From the NCBI RefSeq assembly GCF_036711975.1, contig NC_091971.1:12221501-12285500 (forward strand): a stretch of DNA of 64,000 nucleotides, read 5' to 3'. Position 1 is the first letter of the stretch. Every line of letters starts with the position of its first letter. This document shows, piece by piece, positions 44,146 through 54,567 of the stretch. The position numbers and the translations under genes were made by a program. Below the pieces are notes generated by a model. That model was not told the origin of the DNA and made no database searches. It worked only from the letters and a program-made list of their open reading frames with translations. The stretch comes from Onthophagus taurus (taxonomy: Eukaryota; Arthropoda; Insecta; Coleoptera; Scarabaeidae).

Positions 44146-45452
44146 CTAAGTTCATGGTAAATCGACGTTGACTCTGAACGTAGCCTTAGAATTGGAACAA
44201 AAATGTATTCTTTGCGTTTTTGACGTTTTGAATTTTTGACATTTTATTATAAATAAAACTAAATAGGCAACTTTTATCACATATCTGTAATACATATAGC
44301 CTAATTAATAAGATTTTTTTAAATTATTTAAAACAAATTCCCCAATTTTTAATTATAAATAATTTTATACAAAATATAATTCTCCTATTATTTTTAATCC
44401 AACCCAACATTAACCTATTCATCGAATTCCACCCTCCCCGAGGGTATTATTGGATTCAAACAACTCTTCCGTACGTAATGTTAAAAAAATTAAAGACCCC
44501 CTAAGTTCAAAAAACCACAACTGCGCGCCCTACATTGAAAAGAACGCGTTACTCTTCTAAATCTAAATAAGCTCTCTCGTCGATCGGGTCTATAATCCGA
44601 TGGTTCCAAGTGGACACCCAGACGAAACGAGACCCCTCTTCATTGTCGCTAATAATTTTCTTTTTATTATTTCGATTCTGACACGCTAAATTGATTCTAA
44701 ACATCTAGATAACACCGGCGATCTTTCCTCCCTTGAAACCCCCATAGATCCGAAACTGATAACAACGACGATATCACTAAATAAAAACGAGAGAGTTCAT
44801 AATACAACGTTGGGATTTTTTTGGTGTTGTTGCTGGAGCTTTTTGGATTAATCGTTATCGCTTTTTTGTTTGTTTTTTGCACCTGCGCAAGCTTATTTAA
44901 CAAATAATTATTATTTAGTGTTGTATTAAAAAAATTTTGTGCTAAAATAATGATTGATTGCAAATTAATGATTGGTCGCAAGTTATGATTGGATATCCTT
45001 TTTGGGTGATGCATTTAACTTAAACCATTTGATACAGATCAAGCTAAATTTAATATCCACATACGAATTTCCAATTGCATTGTTTTCATAAATACTGAAA
45101 TATAGAGACATAGTGGGTGGAGCTTTATTCAGCAAATAAGCGTTCGTGAGCGTTCCCCTAAAGCTTTGCTTGGTCGATGGTGGGGATGTTAAAATTCCAA
45201 CTGAAAGCACGAACTGTGGATCTTCAGTGAATAATCGTACGGTGGTGACACGTGCCAATTGTCCCGAGTCGCGTGTCGCTCGTTTGTAAATCATTTTTAC
45301 TGTAAATAATCGTGTCAATTAATTTTGGATGAATAGTTGATAAAAAAATTGTATCAAAACAAAAAAATTTTAGTGCTCAATATTATTTTGTGTTGTAACA
45401 AGGTAAAATTGAGAAATTTGCGCTGGAATCCCACCGTATTTTGCGGCCGAAA
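44146..45452. promoter_or_regulatory. Upstream region of Fer1
   Basis: About 1.3 kb without recognised transposons, unusual for this window. It contains the E-box CACGTG at about 45248 and CAATTG nearby, and GC-richer islands at 44540-44640 and 45130-45290. Developmental bHLH genes often have conserved enhancers directly upstream, but conservation cannot be judged from one sequence. Open frames here have no family resemblance. Confidence 0.4.
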
Positions 45453-48400
45453 ATGTTCAACATGGACAATATCGACCTGGACGCAGTTAACAGGCAATTT
45501 TTTTTTGAATCCACCGGATTTCTCGGTGGAGGAGGTGGCCAAAGCGGTGGTGGTTCCAGTACTGGATCTACAAACAGTGGTGATCTCTTTCTTTATGATG
45601 AAAATAGTAGTGATTCCGTTGGATCTGGTTATTCTTTTAATAGCGACCAAGAAAATAGTTCTAGTTCTAAAGAGTAAATAAATATTTTTTTATTAAATGT
45701 CTTAAAATCATTATGATTAATTTTAGAGGAAGAATTCATCGACATAGGCGGCGCAATAAATGTCCTCAACAACAAATTCAACAAAGACAAGCGGCAAATC
45801 TTCGCGAAAGAAAACGAATGCAATCTATAAATGACGCTTTTGAAGGACTTAGAGCTCACATTCCCACTTTACCATACGAAAAACGATTATCTAAAGTAGA
45901 TACTTTGAAATTAGCGATTGGATACATAAATTTTTTAAGTGAGTTGGTTAGAAGTGATCGAAATGCGAATACTGATTGTTTTAATGGAACGAATAGAAAT
46001 AGTCAAAGAGATGAGCCGAAAAAGGTTATTATTAGAGGTGAGTTAAAATTTTTTATGAAACTTTGCCATATCGAATGTGTGTGTTTAAAGCTGCAATAAT
46101 AAAGTCCCCTGTTTTTGATTGTAATTGGTTTCGGGGGTTGTGGGTTCATCCCTTGCCGTTTGTCAAACCCAGGTGACCTTTTTTTGTTGTGCAGGTGTGA
46201 TTAAATCTACTTCCGGAATTCACAACTTTCAAAAATATCTAGTGTATAAGTATAGTTGTAACAAATTACTTTTTTTTTGTAACAAAATATGATTAATCAA
46301 AATAGATTAAAACAATTTGTGAAATGAAGTTGGTCAAAATATGTCATAAAAAGATGCTAGTTGAAAAATGTATAATTATTATATTGTTAAAATACTAACT
46401 TTGAATCATAGAGTTGAATTTATTCAAGAATTAACATTTAGAGCAACAATTCATGTCTGGATTCACATACATACATTACACCGATTAAATCGTTAATTCT
46501 AGAACATTTTATGAGATGAGTTCTTGATCGAAATCAATTCTTAAGAACTAATGTGTTACTTGATAAATTCTTAGTCAATCATGCCGTGATAGAAGAGTTA
46601 CTTCAGATTGAAGAGCAAATTCAACTTTGTGGTTGATTATTTGTGATATATTTGCTCGCAGAACTTGAAGAGATCAGTAATAAAATAGAGATCCTTTCCT
46701 TAGAAGATCCTTTCTAGAACATAAGGAAGCTATCATGATTCATGGCTATGAAAACTGGTTTATGATAAAAAGGTAGAAAAGTCAAAAACAAGCGATGGAA
46801 ATGAAATATTTAAGGTACACCCTTAGAGTTGGTAAAAGCCGATAGAGTGAGAAACGAAGAAATTAGAAGATAATAAAGAAAAGAGTTTGGCAGGCAATGA
46901 TGGAGGGTAAAAATAAGAGAATAAATACCGTGAGAGAGATCTTGGCAACTCACGGTAAGTCCTAAATGGAGGCAATAAAGTTGGTAGCTAACAGAGAGGT
47001 GTGGAAAAATTTGGTTACAAACAGGCACAGTTAAATAGAGAACTAGAGGAGAAAAACTAGTTTTTGCTTACAATATTTCACAAATCACACTTGAGTTCTT
47101 GTGCAAGTCCAAATTCGTTTGAGTACTCAAGCCTGATTGAATGATTTCTAGCTCATAGTAATTGGTATGCATGAGACTAATCGTGAATTGGTACACATTC
47201 TGAATCCTCAAACTTGAATTATGAAAGAACTCCTGTTTATGTTTGTATGATAAAAATTTTATCATACAGTATGTCCCCGGATCGAGTTACAAAGAGGAAA
47301 ATAGTTATTTATGTACCAAGTCGGCAAAGTGATGCTCGATAAAGACGTGTTGCATACAACATTTTATCGCCAACCGCAAAATTTAACGATATGAAGATAT
47401 TCTAACTTACCAATATTATGACATGTGTCAAACGATTTGTTTTGTTAATATACCTCGGTAAAGTTACACTATCTATCAAAGGTCGGTAGTATAGTGGAGG
47501 GAAGTGCGCTTTCAAAAAAAAGGTACCGCGTTCAAATCCAGCTGTTCAACGGCATTTTTTTCAAATAGACAAAAATTGCCACATTGACAACTAGAAAAAT
47601 TAATGACCCAATGTCACCAACTTGAACTGGTTCCATAAAATGTTACTAAAATCTCATTACAGCATCGGATGGTGTAACGAGTCTCATTACAGCATCGGAT
47701 GGTGTAACGAGTCTCATTACAGCACCCGTTTGAGTACTGTTATAGCTTTCATTACCGTCGCGAATTACAAAAAGTACTTTACCTGCCGCATATGCATAGT
47801 TTATTAGACAGTAGCACAAAGTATCACTTTACTGCCGCAAATGGATAGCATAAAGTATGGTTTTGCTGCCGGTTGGCGATAAAAAGATTTATTACTGATT
47901 TTTCAAACTTATCTCAGCATAAATAATGCGTCTGATATGTTCAAACCACTAAGGTCCATTACTACCATTTTTAGTTAAATTTATCTTATAGATAAACCCA
48001 TCTACTAGCCAATCAGAACGCGTAAAATAGCCGTAACTGTGGTAATAATCCCTTAGATAGCTTAACCAGAAGATGGTAGTAACGAGCCTTAGGCACGGTT
48101 ACGGCTATTTTGCGATTGGGTAATAGATGGGTTTATCTATACGATAAATTTAACTAAAAGATGGTAGTAATGGACCTAAATCGCACGAACTTTATATTCT
48201 AACTATAAAAGTTAACTAATTATTCCCATTTTTATGTAAAAATTATACTTTTCTTAAATTAAAAATTTTTCAAGTTCAATTTACGATGTGTAACAAAGTG
48301 TTGAATAATGAAGCCATTATTCCACAGTTCTGACACGACCTACTAATCAAAAAATAAAATATTAACAGAAATGACAGCTTTCTTATATTGAGGTTATGTC

Positions 48401-51400
48401 TGAAATGTCTGTACCATAAACAACCTGAAAAAGCAACAAATTCATCCAATTTTCATATTTTCGTAGTTTTCTCGATATCTAAGCATTTGAGAGCAAAAGT
48501 GCAAGAGACCAATATTGTTAAGGATAAAACTTACAACAACTATTGCTCCAAAAGTTTTTTTATAATATGCTTCGTATCACTAGTGTTACCATTAACAACT
48601 TGAAAAGCAACAAATTCATCCAATTTTCATATTTTCGTATTTTCGTTAACATTGACGCATCTGAGAGCAAAAGTGCAAGAGAGCAATATTACTAAGAATA
48701 AAACTTGCAACAACTATTGTTCCAAAAGTTTTTCTGTAACATATTCCGCTTCCCGAATGTTATCATTAATAACATTGAAAATTCAACAAATTTATCAAAA
48801 TTTCATATTTTCGTATTTTTCTTGATATTGACGAAATTGAGACTAAAAGTGCAAGAGAGCAATATTGCTAAGAATAAAATTTGCAATAACTATTGTTCCA
48901 AAAGTTTTTTGTAATCTGCTCCGATTCCCGAGTGCTACCATTGACAACTTGAAAAAAATACCAATTCATCCAATTTTTATATTTTCGTATTTTTGTTAGC
49001 ATTGACGCATCTGAGAGCAAAAGTGCAAGAGAGCAATATTGCTAAGAATAAGATTTGCAATAACTATTGTTCCAAAAGTTTTTTGTAATCTGCTCCGTTT
49101 CCCGAGTGTTACCATAAACAACCTGAAAATGCAACAAATTCATCCAATTATCGTATTTTTGTTAATATTGACACATCTGACAGCAAAAGTGCAAGAGAGC
49201 AATATTGGTAAGAATAAAATTTGCAACAACTATTGTTCCAAAAGTTTTTCTGTAATATGCGCCGTTTCCTGAATGTTACCATTAGTAAATTGAAATAGCA
49301 ACAGTCTTCCAATTTTCGTATTTTTCTCGATATTGACGCATCTGAGAACAAAAGTGGAAGAGAGCAATATTGCTAAGAATAAAATTGGCAACAACTATTG
49401 TTTCAAATGTTCTTCTGTAATATGCGCCGTTTCCAGAGTGTTACCATTAACAACTTGAAATAACAACAGTCATCCAATTTTCGTATTTTTCTCGATATTG
49501 ACACATCTGACAGCAAAAGTGCAAGAGAGCAATATTGCTAAGAATAAAATTTGCAACAACTATTGTTCCAAAAGTTTTTCTGGAATATGCGCAGTTTCCC
49601 GAGTGTTACCATTAACAACTTGAAATAGCAACAGTCATCCAATTTTCGTATTTTTCTCGATATTGACGCATTTGAGAGCAAAAGTGCAAGAGAGCAATAT
49701 TGCTAAGAATAAAATTTGCAACAACTATTGTTCCACAAGTTTTTTTATAACATGCTTCGTATCACTGGTGTTACCATTAGCAACTTGAAATAGCAACAGT
49801 CATCCAATTTTCGTATTTTTCTCGATATTGACGCATCTGAGAACAAAAGTGGAAGAGAGCAATATTGCTAAGAATAAAATTTGCAACAACTATTGTTCCA
49901 AAAGTTTTTCTGTAATATGCGCCGTTTCCTGAATGTTACCATTAGTAAATTGAAATAGCAACAGTCTTCCAATTTTCGTATTTTTCTCGATATTGACGCA
50001 TCTGAGAACAAAAGTGGAAGAGAGCAATATTGCTAAGAATAAAATTTGCAACAACTATTGTTTCAAAAGTTCTTCTGTAATATGCGCCGTTTCCAGAGTG
50101 TTACCATTAGCAACTTGAAATAACAACAGTCATCCAATTTTCGTATTTTTCTCGATATTGACACATCTGACAGCAAAAGTGCAAGAGAGCAATATTGCTA
50201 AGAATAAAATTTGCAACAACTATTGTTCCAAAAGTTTTTCTGGAATATGCGCAGTTCCCCGAGTGTTACCATTAACAACTTGAAATAGCAACAGTCATCC
50301 AATTTTCGTATTTTTCTTGATATTGACGCATTTGAGAGCAAAAGTGCAAGAGAGCAATATTGCTAAGAATAAAATTTGCAACAACTATTGTTCCACAAGT
50401 TTTTTTATAACATGCTTTGTAGCACTAGTGTTACCATTAGCAACTTGAAATAGCAACAGTCATCCAATTTCATATTTTTCTCGATATTGACGCATCTGAG
50501 AGAAAAGGTGCAAGAGAGCAATATTGCTAAGAGTAAAATTTGCAACAACTATTGTTCCAAAAGTTTTTCTGTAATATGCGCCGTTTCCTGAATGTTACCA
50601 TTAACAACTTTAAATAGCAACAGTCATCCTATTTTCGTATTTTTCTTAATATTGACGCATCTGAGAGCAAAAGTGAAAGAGAGCAATATTGTTAAGAATA
50701 AAATTTGCAACAACTATTGTTCCATAAATTTTTTTATAACATGCTTCGTATCACTAGTGTCACCATTAGCAACTTGAAATAGCAACAGTCATCCAATTTT
50801 CGTATTTTGCTCGATATTGACGCATCTGAAAGCAAAAGTGCAATGGACCAATGTTGCTAAGAATAAAATTTACAATAACTATTGCTCCGAAATCTTTTTT
50901 ATAACAAGCTTCAATTTTTATATTTTCGTATTTTTCTCGATATTGACGCATTTCAGAGCAAAAGTGAAAGAGAGCAATAATGCTAAGAACAATATAAGCT
51001 ACAACTTTTGTTGTAAAAGTTTTTTTATAACATCCTCCGTTTCCCGAATGTTAACCACTACCATTAACAACTTGTAAAACAACGAAATTCATCCAATTTT
51101 CATATTTTCGTCTTGCTCCGATTCCGAAATGCTAAATTAGTTGAGTTAATAAAAAATAAAAATCAACCATATACAGGGTGATTTATAACATACAGAACAT
51201 ATAAAACCGCTGATATTCAGTAAAGAACAATTAAAATTAGCAATTAAAAACACCAGTTTTTGACCGATTTAACAAATTTTTAAATAACCATAACTGCCAT
51301 ATTACAAAGATTTTATTATTTATTGCTAATTATGCATTGTTTAAGTAACCCTGAAAAATTCGCAGTTTGAATTTAAACGTAGTCAATAATACTATATATC

Positions 51401-54400
51401 GTAAGAAATGCTTGGCCATTAATTCAACTTAAACGTTCTATATCTTTATGATTATTACGTTGTAGTCAAAACATTATTAAGAAAATATCTTCAATTTGGC
51501 CCCTAGTACCTACCCTTTTAATCTGCTCCGTATGTTATAAATCACCCTGTATGTACCTACAGTGTAAAGTCGTAAAATCTGTATTTATTATCCGATTTCG
51601 ACAAATTTTTTTTTAAATTGTAGAGCGTAAGAAACTGTATCTTAGGTCAAAGAGTCATATTTTTTTTAAAAAACCAAGGCCTACTATTTCACTTTTTAGG
51701 TGAAAAAATGAAGATTTTGTCATGGTTTACTAGATCAGATGAAATAAATTCATAAAAAATGATGTTTTTCAATTATCTGCAACTGTTTTAATTTCTAACC
51801 ATTTTTGATGAAACTTGGTACTTTCAAAAGGCGCTTAATGCAGTGGTGTACTCAGATTTTTTCTTAAAAATTTCTAAAATATCTTCATTTTTAGCACCTA
51901 AAAAGTGAAAAGTAGGCCTTGGCTTTTCTGAGAAAAATATGATTCTTTTTTTAAGGTCTACAATTAAAAAAAAAATTGTCGAAATCGGATAATAAATACA
52001 AATTTTACGAGGGTGCTCCGCTTTCAAATGGGTCACACTGTATATAAATTAATATCTAAAGTCTAAAGTCCTCCAGGTGACCCTAGATACCATTTGCGCT
52101 TGGTGTAAGGGAGAGAACCTCTCAATAAACCCGCAAAAGACAATTGTTGTGCCCTTCACTAGGAAGCGAAAGTTGGATGGACTAATCCGCCCAACTATCC
52201 AAGGTGAAGAAATTCCTTTCTCAAAGGAAGTCAAATATCTAGGAGTAATCCACCCTGTCATGGAATGGACATTTGCAGGGAGTTTTGCACAAAGCTAGAC
52301 TATCCTTGTGGACTTGTCGCAGTCTTTGTGGAAAAAATTGGGGTCTTACCCCTGAAAGACTGTACTGGCTCTATGTGACTGTGGTTAGACCTATGATCAC
52401 ATACGGAGCAGCAGCCTGGTATAGGAAAGTCCGACAGACTTCAGTTATCAGTAAACTTTCACGAATTCAACGAGTAGCTGGAATGGCAATCTCTGTTGCG
52501 ATAGGCACAACGCCAACTCTAGCAATGGAGGTTCTGCTTGGCCTATCTCCTCTGCATTTGCATATAGATAAAGTGGCTAGAACAACCATTTACAGATTTA
52601 AGCAATATGCTCAAAACTGTTCAGACATGTCCTACTAATGGGCTGCGGAAGACATTATAAGCACTGATACTGTGCTATCAATGCTGTCAGATTTGGCGGT
52701 ATCACTATCAGTGATTAACGCTCGATACCAGATTGTACTGCCTGAGCGGCAGTCCTGGATCGAAAATGAAAATTCTCTGGTTCGGGCAGATATTTGCTTG
52801 TACACAGATGGATCAAAAACGCCTGAAGGGGTAGGAGCAGGAGTATACTGCCAGACACCTCGAATTAAGCAAGCCTACAGCCTGGGTACGTACTGTACTG
52901 TATTCCAGGCGGAAGTATTTGCTATTGACATGGGTGCTAAAATCCTTCTTGAAAGAGGGGTGAAGAACATGACAGTACGAATTTTCTCAGACAGTCAAGC
53001 CGCTCTCCAGGCGCTGCAAGCCGTGAAAACGGTGTCGGCTCTGGTTAATGATTGTAAGAGAACATTAAACACACTGAGTTGTGATAACAGAGTCTCTCTG
53101 ATCTGGGTCCCGGGTCACTCTGGGGTTGCTGGCAATGAAGCGGCAGATAAGCTAGCACGAGATGGCAGCGCTGAAGCGTTTGTGGGACCGGAACCAGCAG
53201 TTGGTGTATCATTTGCGATGGCCAAATATAGGATTGGACTGTGGGCTGAAGAGAGACTTCGCCTACTGTGGACCAGTTCTCCTGGAATGAGACATGCTAA
53301 GGTGTTTATTAACATCGCCACTGTCAAACCCGGGAATATTTTAGGACTTGCCCGTAGTAGCATAAAAGTTCTAATGGGAGTTTTTACTGGGCACTGCCGA
53401 TTAAAAGCACACCTCAACTTGTTGGGTTTAGCCGACGATGTTGAATGCCGACTATGTGCGGAGGAAGCAGAGACGGTTGAGCATGTTTTATGCCACTGCC
53501 CTGCCGTTAACCGTATCAGATTCTCGATTTTTGGGTCTCAAAAGATCTGAATGACCTTTCGCCGAGCAAGGTATTAATGTTCGTTAAGAGCATTGGACTG
53601 CACGGTGAAATTTGATAACGATATCTATCGGGGTACAATAGATCCTTAGGGTCGCGGTGCAAGGTTGGTTGGTCCGCCTACCCGATATGTATTCTATGTA
53701 ATATAATGTAATGTATGTAAATTCATTTATAAAGCTTTATCAAACACAATTTCTAACATCATATTTAAACCTACCGATTTTTTACCCATATTTGGTCGAC
53801 ATAGGTTGGCAACGCAGCTTATAACCCCAAAAACCTTAATTTTTGGTTATTTTAAATAATTTTTTAGCATCTCAATCTTGCTAAAAATTAGCTTATTGAG
53901 ATCTGTATATGGTTTTTTATGTAGTCCTTCAAAATTTTGGGTTAAATTTAAGTTATTACTAATTTTTTTAATGTAGTTGTTTACTTTTTTAGTTACAGCT
54001 GTATCGTAATAGATTTTGCGTAACGAATTATGACTAATGTAAACCCTCAAAAAGAATATTAAGGGTGAGTTTCACGCCGTCCGGTCGTATGTTTGATATC
54101 GCACCCCGTAATTTGCGAGCCATTGATAGTTCAACCCCTGACCCTGTCATAATCAATTTTATACGGGGAGTACTTGTGGTACAACCACACCGATATCACC
54201 ATCACCTATACTCAACTCGAAATATCATTCAACAATAAGAACCGATCTCCATTCTCCGCTTCATTTCTCCCTCATTTCAATACAATCGTCCGACTATTAT
54301 TGCTATTATCTATTGTTATTTTAACAATTAAACTTTAAATCGTATTAGTAAAGGGGATTTTTTTTTTGTTAATCTAAATTTATTCTATTTTGCGAATTGA

Positions 54401-54567
54401 ATTTTATTTTATTTCTAGGTTCCGGAAGCGTTTATACGGCTCATTCTCTTTCGTGGTCACGACAAAAAGAACCCGGTTCTAATGGAATTATGTACGCTAA
54501 AGTTTGGACACCAGAAGACCCGAGGACCAATAAAACTAGTAGTTCTTCGACGTTTTTACAAAATTAA
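45453..54567 (+). CDS. Fer1: Fer1/Ptf1a-type bHLH transcription factor
   Basis: Three exons: 45453-45673, 45727-46037 and 54419-54567, in phase 2 and 1, giving 226 aa. The bHLH domain (residues about 94-148) reads [20 protein letters not shown] then [20 protein letters not shown] and [15 protein letters not shown], close to Ptf1a of vertebrates and Drosophila Fer1. After it come EPKKVIIRG (exon 2) and, in exon 3, [13 protein letters not shown] and [11 protein letters not shown]. This C-terminal block is known from Ptf1a, where it contacts RBPJ/Su(H). It is a nuclear factor that binds E-boxes as a heterodimer with a class I bHLH protein and directs neural and glandular fates. ATG 45453 precedes a Gly/Ser-rich N-terminus; ATG 45462 is also possible. 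Intron 2 is 8.4 kb and carries satellite and transposons. Confidence 0.95.
46100..46809. other. Start of Fer1 intron 2, no recognised element
   Basis: About 700 bp of AT-rich DNA following the 5' splice site at 46038. No gene, tandem repeat or terminal repeat was recognised. Confidence 0.4.
46810..47035 (+). mobile_element. LINE 3' coding remnant
   Basis: On the plus strand are [11 protein letters not shown], a stop-broken middle, then [14 protein letters not shown], resembling the last 70 residues of RTE-type reverse transcriptases (DRVRNEVIR ... DREKWRxLV). It is antisense to an open frame with no family resemblance. It lies in Fer1 intron 2. Confidence 0.5.
47482..47555 (+). repeat. tRNA-derived sequence (SINE head or tRNA pseudogene)
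   Basis: The A-box TAGTATAGTGG and the B-box GTTCAAATCC both match the internal polymerase III promoter consensus, about 41 bases apart, as in tRNA genes such as tRNA-Asp or -Glu. The anticodon arm is replaced by TTTCAAAAAAAAGG and cannot pair, and the acceptor ends do not match, so it is not a working tRNA. It is followed by a dispersed repeat at 47561. Confidence 0.65.
47561..47775. repeat. Dispersed repeat also found inside the 27488-28741 element
   Basis: Matches 28363-28531 at high identity, from AGACAAAAATTG to CGAATTACAAAAA. The 30-bp unit CTCATTACAGCATCGGATGG plus TGTAACGAGT occurs twice here and once there. The shared piece ends at CGAATTACAAAAA in both, which suggests a family boundary. 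Confidence 0.8.
47953..48176. mobile_element. PIF/Harbinger MITE
   Basis: 224 bp with inverted ends of about 80 bp beginning GGTCCATTACTACCAT, flanked by TAA on both sides (47950-47952, 48177-48179). TWA duplications and GGx ends are typical of PIF/Harbinger. The ends resemble the right end of the Harbinger remnant at 37604 (GGCCCGTTACTACC), so it may have been moved by a relative of that element. Confidence 0.8.
48400..51110. repeat. Tandem satellite sat2, block C with tetrameric higher-order structure
   Basis: About 16 units of sat2 in Fer1 intron 2, here mostly near 165 bp. From about 49261 to 50460 a higher-order repeat of about 660 bp (four monomers) is repeated nearly unchanged: GCCGTTTCCTGAATGTTACC at 49261 and 49921, ATTGACACATCTGACAGCAA at about 49496 and 50156, and TTTTTTATAACATGCTT at about 49741 and 50401. 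No pogo-like ends were confirmed. Confidence 0.9.
51174..51549. mobile_element. TA-type MITE 1
   Basis: 376 bp with inverted ends CAGGGTGATTTATAACATAC, flanked by TA on both sides (51172-51173, 51550-51551). Mariner-like elements often begin CAGGGTG. No open frame was found. Confidence 0.75.
51560..52040. mobile_element. TA-type MITE 2 with long inverted repeats
   Basis: 481 bp beginning CAGTGT and ending ACACTG, flanked by TA. The arms are about 180 bp: TTATTATCCGATTTCGACAA and AAGGCCTACT...CACTTTTTAGGTG occur near both ends in opposite orientation. It starts ten bases after MITE 1. Confidence 0.75.
52060..53720 (+). mobile_element. 5'-truncated LINE: reverse-transcriptase end plus RNase H
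   Basis: Frame 52077-52270 carries [20 protein letters not shown] and EVKYLGV, the end of a LINE reverse transcriptase. A frameshift near 52260 leads to [12 protein letters not shown] (52273-52638). After one stop, frame 52672-53550 holds RNase H with YTDGSK (catalytic Asp), [15 protein letters not shown] and [18 protein letters not shown], followed by a C-terminal CCHC-like [18 protein letters not shown]. This architecture belongs to LINEs of the I/Jockey/R1 groups. The GC content is higher than in the host DNA and there are only two lesions, so the copy is fairly young. It lies in Fer1 intron 2 in the same direction as the gene. Confidence 0.88.
53721..54418. other. End of Fer1 intron 2
   Basis: No recognised element. 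The stretch 54063-54330 is GC-richer (GTTTCACGCCGTCCGGTCGT; ACACCGATATCACCATCACC) and lacks repeats, so it may hold a regulatory element of Fer1. The acceptor TTTATTTCTAG ends at 54418. Confidence 0.4.

Noticed and set aside
44697-45318. Overlapping minus-strand open frames upstream of Fer1
   Set aside because: Low-complexity Asn/Leu/Ile-rich translations without family resemblance; typical of AT-rich non-coding DNA.
47482-47555. Functional tRNA gene
   Set aside because: The polymerase III boxes are good, but the anticodon arm and acceptor stem do not pair.
48369-48400. Pogo-like terminus at the left edge of sat2 block C
   Set aside because: CTTATATTGAGGTTATGTCTG resembles the inverted terminus, but it has several mismatches, is in the wrong orientation for a left end, and no partner was found on the right.
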